Shown here in pieces: positions 60,139-64,000 of a stretch of 64,000 nt of DNA (position 1 is the stretch's first letter; every line of letters begins with the position of its first letter). The DNA comes from Nepenthes gracilis (taxonomy: Eukaryota > Streptophyta > Magnoliopsida > Caryophyllales > Nepenthaceae): the NCBI GenBank assembly GCA_033239525.1, contig BSYO01000024.1, positions 1,240,001-1,304,000 on the forward strand. Direction: 5' to 3'. A program made the translations under genes and the position numbers. Under the pieces are notes generated by a model. The model made no database searches, had not been told where the DNA came from, and saw only the letters and a program-made list of their open reading frames with translations.

Positions 60139-61996
60139 ATGGCTTCCGCTGTTAGTATGATTCGCTCCGTTCTTACCACCGTCGATATCGAGGCTTTATA
60201 TATTCAATATAATATCCAGAGCGCGATTCCGTTTGCAGTTCTAAGGGAGTACAATAGGGCCTATTCTCCTTCAAACAAGTTCATCACCATTTATGAGGTC
60301 CACCTGAGAAGTAGCCTTCACTTCCCCCTCACGGGGGAGTTGCACGGAATCTTGGTGGCTCTTGGAGTTCTAATAGAGAGATTCCATGCTAATACCATCA
60401 GGTATTTGTGATCCCATTGCATATTTGTTTATCATTACGGGAGGACGTTGAACGCAATGGCCATGAAGATAATCTTTCGGTTCTACCATAATGGAGATTG
60501 GATTTCGTTGTCTCCTAGGGACTTGCACATAAGTTGGGTGATCCCTAATTTTGTGAAGAATTGAAAGGTCGGCTCTTCTTTGTCAAGGTCACCTTTGATT
60601 GGGCCCTATCAAATGAGCAGGGTAATGTGCTGGCATCCTTCACCGACAAGGTTTCGCTCAAGGAGGTAGAGTCCATTAAGCTGCTGACGGAGCTAGTTCG
60701 AGTGAACGCTGGCTTCTTCAAGAAGAACCACCTCCTATTTGTTGAGGCGCTTACTCTGGCACAGTGGGAGTCTCCCTTGGGAGGTACAAGGACCATTGTT
60801 CCACCGCCTGCCTGTCCTAAAAGGAAGGCTGGGATTCTTCATATCAGGGATCCTTTTGAGAGTCCATCTTAGTGGCTATTGACGTCGTCCTTAGGATTTT
60901 CTTCTTCTTCCCATGTCTAGGGCCTGCCGATGTTAAAGCGGATGCAGGCCCTAGGCGAACCATCAAGGAGACTGGCCCCGCCACACCTTCTGTTGGCACC
61001 ATGGAGGAGGGTATCGAAGCTTCTACGATTGGCGAGCTCCCTGCTCTTCCCATAGGGGCATCGGGTGAGCTTGAGGTTGAGGGGCCGATTGGGACAATTT
61101 GTGCACCGGCCCGGGCCGAGCAAGAGGCCTAGCAAGCAGTCAAATAGGGGGTCCCTGTAGTCATTTCTTCTCTGTCGAAGCAGGCGGTGTCCGGCCCTTC
61201 ATGTGAGTCAGCCAGAGAGTGTCCCGGTGGGGCCCACCAAAGTGAGTCCCAGCAAAGCGGTGACGTTGAGGTGGTGGAGACCATGGAGGCATCTCGTCCT
61301 GAGGCTCCTACATCGGACCAACCTCAGCCAGAGTGGGTGTCCACTTCGGCATCTTCATCGAGGGTACCCCTGAGCATCGTGGTTGTTGAGGTACCCTTCA
61401 TCCAAGCAAGTTTCTGAGAACTTTTCACTTTATTGGGAACAACCAGGATTAATCTCCTTTTATTCCTCTATTTGCAGGATGACAAGATGGTGCAAGTTTT
61501 CCAAGCATGCTTGCACCAGCAGTCGTTTAGGATTAATGGGTTGGAAGAGGAGGTCAACCGTCTGATCTAAACGCGAGTCGACCCAAGTGTGGTCGAGGAG
61601 ATGTAGGGTCGGGTGGATGCTGCCACCTTTGAGGCCCAGCAATGCCGAGAGCAGGTCCCCAATATTGAGCTTCAGCTATCTGAGATCAAGGAGGAGCTGC
61701 AGAGATCCTGAGATTCTTTATAGGTAGTCGAATAGCATCTTGCCGACCTCCAGAATGACAACGTCAGGCTAGGAGCGGAGTTGACGATCCAGTTTAGCTC
61801 GGAAAGTGTGGACTAGGCTCTGAACAACAAATTTTTGGAAAGCATCCACCTGTGTCGGTGTATCGCTTCTCTTGTTGACCTTGCCTTTCATGCCGACTTC
61901 TTTGACCTAAAGAAGCAGGGGTGCCCGATGTTGGTCAATCTGGCTGATTTTTCTGATAGGGAGGAGCCGTCATCACGTTCTCTGGCCAACCCCTAG
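60139..61996 (+). pseudogene. Antisense ORF (aORF) of element 4, broken
   Basis: Starts MASAVSMIRSVLTTVDIEAL and carries FITIYEVHLRSSLHFPL, matching the N-terminal block of the other two aORFs. A stop follows NTIRYL at about 60409-60411, and later parts appear in shifted frames (60561-60872, 60872-61132, 61187-61390). An 87 bp intron with GT-AG ends fits 61391-61477. The second exon then reads a broken coiled-coil region (RINGLEEEVNRL) and the shared C-terminal block CRCIASLVDLAF before a stop at 61994-61996. AATAAG follows at 62061-62066. Confidence 0.7.
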
Positions 61997-62348
61997 CCTT
62001 AGGGTAGCCTTTTTCTCTCTCTCTCTTTTTTTTTTATATGTATAGCCCAACTTTGCAATGAATAAGAGAGAATTTTTTCAATCATCGTCATGAATTGTTA
62101 TATCTTCCTACAACTTTATTCATGTATTATTGTTTGCCAGCTAAGCATCATCGTTGTCATAGCAAATCTTTGACAAAGTTAGGTCATCGTCTGCGTGCAA
62201 TCACTCGAGATCGTATCCCTATGGGACGTCGTTTTTACCTGTGAGATACCAATTCACCAACCATCGTTAACTAACAATGCTCGTCCCTGTTGGGGGAGTC
62301 GCCGCACACATGTTGAAAAGCCTCGTAAGGTTTTGGTATCCGACTGAG

Positions 62349-62560
62349 CATAGGCCGCTCGGTGGTGGATTGAAGTTTAAATTTGACCGCGTATGGGTCG
62401 CTCAGTGATGGATTAAGGTTCAAATTCAACCGCATATGGGCCGCTCGGTGCTGGATTAAGGTTCAAATTTGACGACGTATGGGCCACTCGGTGCTAGACC
62501 ATGGTTCAAATTTGATTGCGTGTGGGCTGCTCAGTGTGGGATTGAGGCTTAATAATCGAC
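62349..62560 (-). repeat. Minisatellite of ~43 bp units (element 4)
   Basis: Five imperfect units with the core tatgggccgctcggtg and then tggattaaggttcaaattt, followed by ga(c/t)cgcg. The core and the aggttca word are also those of the element 1 array, so the two arrays share an origin. Confidence 0.85.
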
Positions 62561-63013
62561 GAATGAGAATTCGTCTGATTTAGGGGCAACCAGGTTGCTT
62601 AAACTTATATAAGGTCATACAAGCATTCATATAGATAGGAAAACAAGTAATAACAATTAACAATAATCAACAATCTGTAAATAAACAAACAAATCGTTTT
62701 ATCAAACATGAAACACTTTTACAAGCACACTTGGTAATGTATGCTGGATCTACCTGGGTTCAGTAAGATATCACTGGTAATACTTTTACAAGTGGATGGC
62801 GTTCTACATCCTTGGGACTAATTTGTCGTTCTATGGTGGAAACTTGTATGCACCGTTCCACAGAATGACCGAGATGAGGAATGGGCCTTTCCAATTCAAG
62901 GAGAGCATGTTCTTGTTAGTGTTCTTACCCGTGGCCTCTATGCTCTGTAGAACAAAATCCCTTACCTCAAATTGGCAAGCCTTCACCCTTTTGTTGTAGT
63001 ACCGGGTGATCCA

Positions 63014-63299
63014 TTACTGATAGATGGTTGTTTCGCATCTTGGCCTCATCTTATGCTTTTTTGAATAGGTTGAGATACTTTCTAAGTCGTTGGGAGTTGT
63101 TGGAGCGATCAAAGCCCTCAACCTGAAGATTGGATTGTCTAATCTTGATTGGGATGAAGACCTCAATTCTGTAGTACAAACTGAAGGGCGTCCGTCGCGT
63201 TGGTTCCTTTGGTATTGTCCGATATGACCACAACACAAAATGTAGTTCGTCCAACCAGGAGCCCCCAACGTCTTCCAGTTTGGTTTTCAACCTATGCAA
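63014..63299 (-). pseudogene. Integrase C-terminal part, element 4
   Basis: The open minus-strand frame reads LKTKLEDVGGSWLDELHFVL, then SYRTIPKEPTRRTPFSLYYR and a RLRKYLNLFKKA-like helix, a typical gypsy integrase tail, close to that of element 1 (SWADELPTVIWSYWTTPKEP). It lies downstream of the broken core. Confidence 0.75.
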
Positions 63300-64000
63300 T
63301 AGGGTCGATTAGTAATTTCCACCTGCCTGTTTGCTTGTTGGTAGGTGACTGAGTTGTGGACCAACCAGATGCCCAAACTCGTGCAATATTTGGTGAAGCG
63401 CTTGTCAATGAATTGGGTTCCATTGTTGGTCATGATGATTTTAAAAATCTTAAATATGCATAAGATATTTTGCCGAACAAATTTCGTGGCTTTTGCTCGG
63501 TAATCCGAGCCGAGGGGGAGGCTTCAACCCATTTTATAAAATAATCGATGCTTACTATAAAGAACTTCATTTACCCAGACATGATGGAAAAAGGGCCGAG
63601 TATGTCGAGCCTCCATTGCGTAAACGACTAAAGGGACTAAAGGGTCCTCAACTTTGTGGGCAGTTGATGGGGCAGGTTATCGTGGAAAAGACAGGTTGTC
63701 GGACTTTTTACGAAGTCCATTGCATCTTACATCATTGTTGGACAATAGTAACCTTGGCGTATAATCTTAAAGATAAGATTCTTGCCCCCAACGTGTGACC
63801 TACAGATGCCGAGATCCACCTTGCTTAATGAGTAGTTGGCTTCCTCTGGTGTGAGATGTCGTAAGTATGGGATGGAGTATCCTCATGGTATAATTTTCCA
63901 TCCACGACGGTGTACCAGTCGACTGTCTTCTTTATGCATTTAGTGTCGTTTAGATTCTCCTGTGGGGGTGCCATCCGTGATATATCTCCAGTAGGGTGGC
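63300..64000 (-). pseudogene. Integrase core and zinc region, element 4 (runs off the window)
   Basis: Shifted minus-strand frames give TNNGTQFIDKRFTKYCTSLG and QANRQVEITNR (63440-63310), the second and third parts of the catalytic core. The catalytic Asp is Asn here (TNNG instead of TDNG) and NGQ reads NRQ. Further right, KKTVDWYTVVDGKLY and a zinc-region-like piece appear (about 63940-63800). The plus-strand frame 63493-63798 is a shadow. Confidence 0.65.

Larger units (their letters stand above)
59790..64000 (-). mobile_element. Tat-type Ty3/gypsy element 4, left part, cut by the window end
   Basis: Same plan as element 1: an aORF on + (60139-61996), a minisatellite, then integrase on - running off the right end. 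All parts are decayed. The left edge and any LTR are not clear. It is the most diverged of the three aORF elements. Confidence 0.7.

Overview
The window is a piece of a plant (angiosperm, probably eudicot) nuclear genome. Evidence: spliced genes with GT-AG introns and AT-rich introns and spacers, two recognisable nuclear genes for chloroplast proteins, and plant-type LTR retrotransposons covering roughly half the sequence. There is no sign of operons, CRISPR arrays or organellar gene order.

Layout. 0.4-6.35 kb: a six-exon gene on + that I read as PnsB4 (NDF6), a subunit of the chloroplast NDH complex, with a 4.2 kb fourth intron holding a diverged ~0.4 kb duplication. 8.0-8.6 kb: a decayed Ty3/gypsy gag on -. 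8.6-13.8 kb: a degenerate Ty1/copia element on - with both LTRs. 13.8-23.4 kb: a large Ty3/gypsy element of Tat type on - (element 1), with gag-PR-RT-RH-INT on - and an oppositely oriented extra ORF (aORF) on +. 23.4-25.5 kb: an accessory stretch with two broken host gene fragments, a HAM/SCL6-type GRAS gene (+) carrying a relic miR171 site, and the C-terminal part of a CCCH zinc-finger gene (-). 25.6-28.6 kb: a 5' fragment of another Tat element on + (element 2: LTR, gag, protease). 29.46-35.49 kb: a compact Tat-derived element on - (element 3) with GTAAC target duplications, an intact-looking aORF and no pol. 39.4-40.6 kb: a four-exon Lilium-type/ACHT thioredoxin gene on +. 41-57 kb: AT-rich sequence with several LTR relics, a ~0.9-1.3 kb direct duplication and one possible unrecognised exon on -. 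59.8-64 kb: a third aORF-bearing Tat element (element 4), cut by the window end.

How the parts relate. The two host genes look intact and independent. The repeated theme is the Tat elements. Elements 1, 3 and 4 all carry, antisense to gag-pol, a protein with a PF04195-like N-terminal region, one short phase-0 intron, a coiled-coil second exon, a shared C-terminal block and a plant-type poly(A) signal. All three also carry a ~40-60 bp minisatellite on the pol side of the aORF. Element 3 has discarded pol and the gag capsid but kept the aORF, the minisatellite and the priming site. This makes it the most interesting object here, a candidate non-autonomous partner of fuller Tat elements. All functional calls rest on reading the sequence; no database search was possible.
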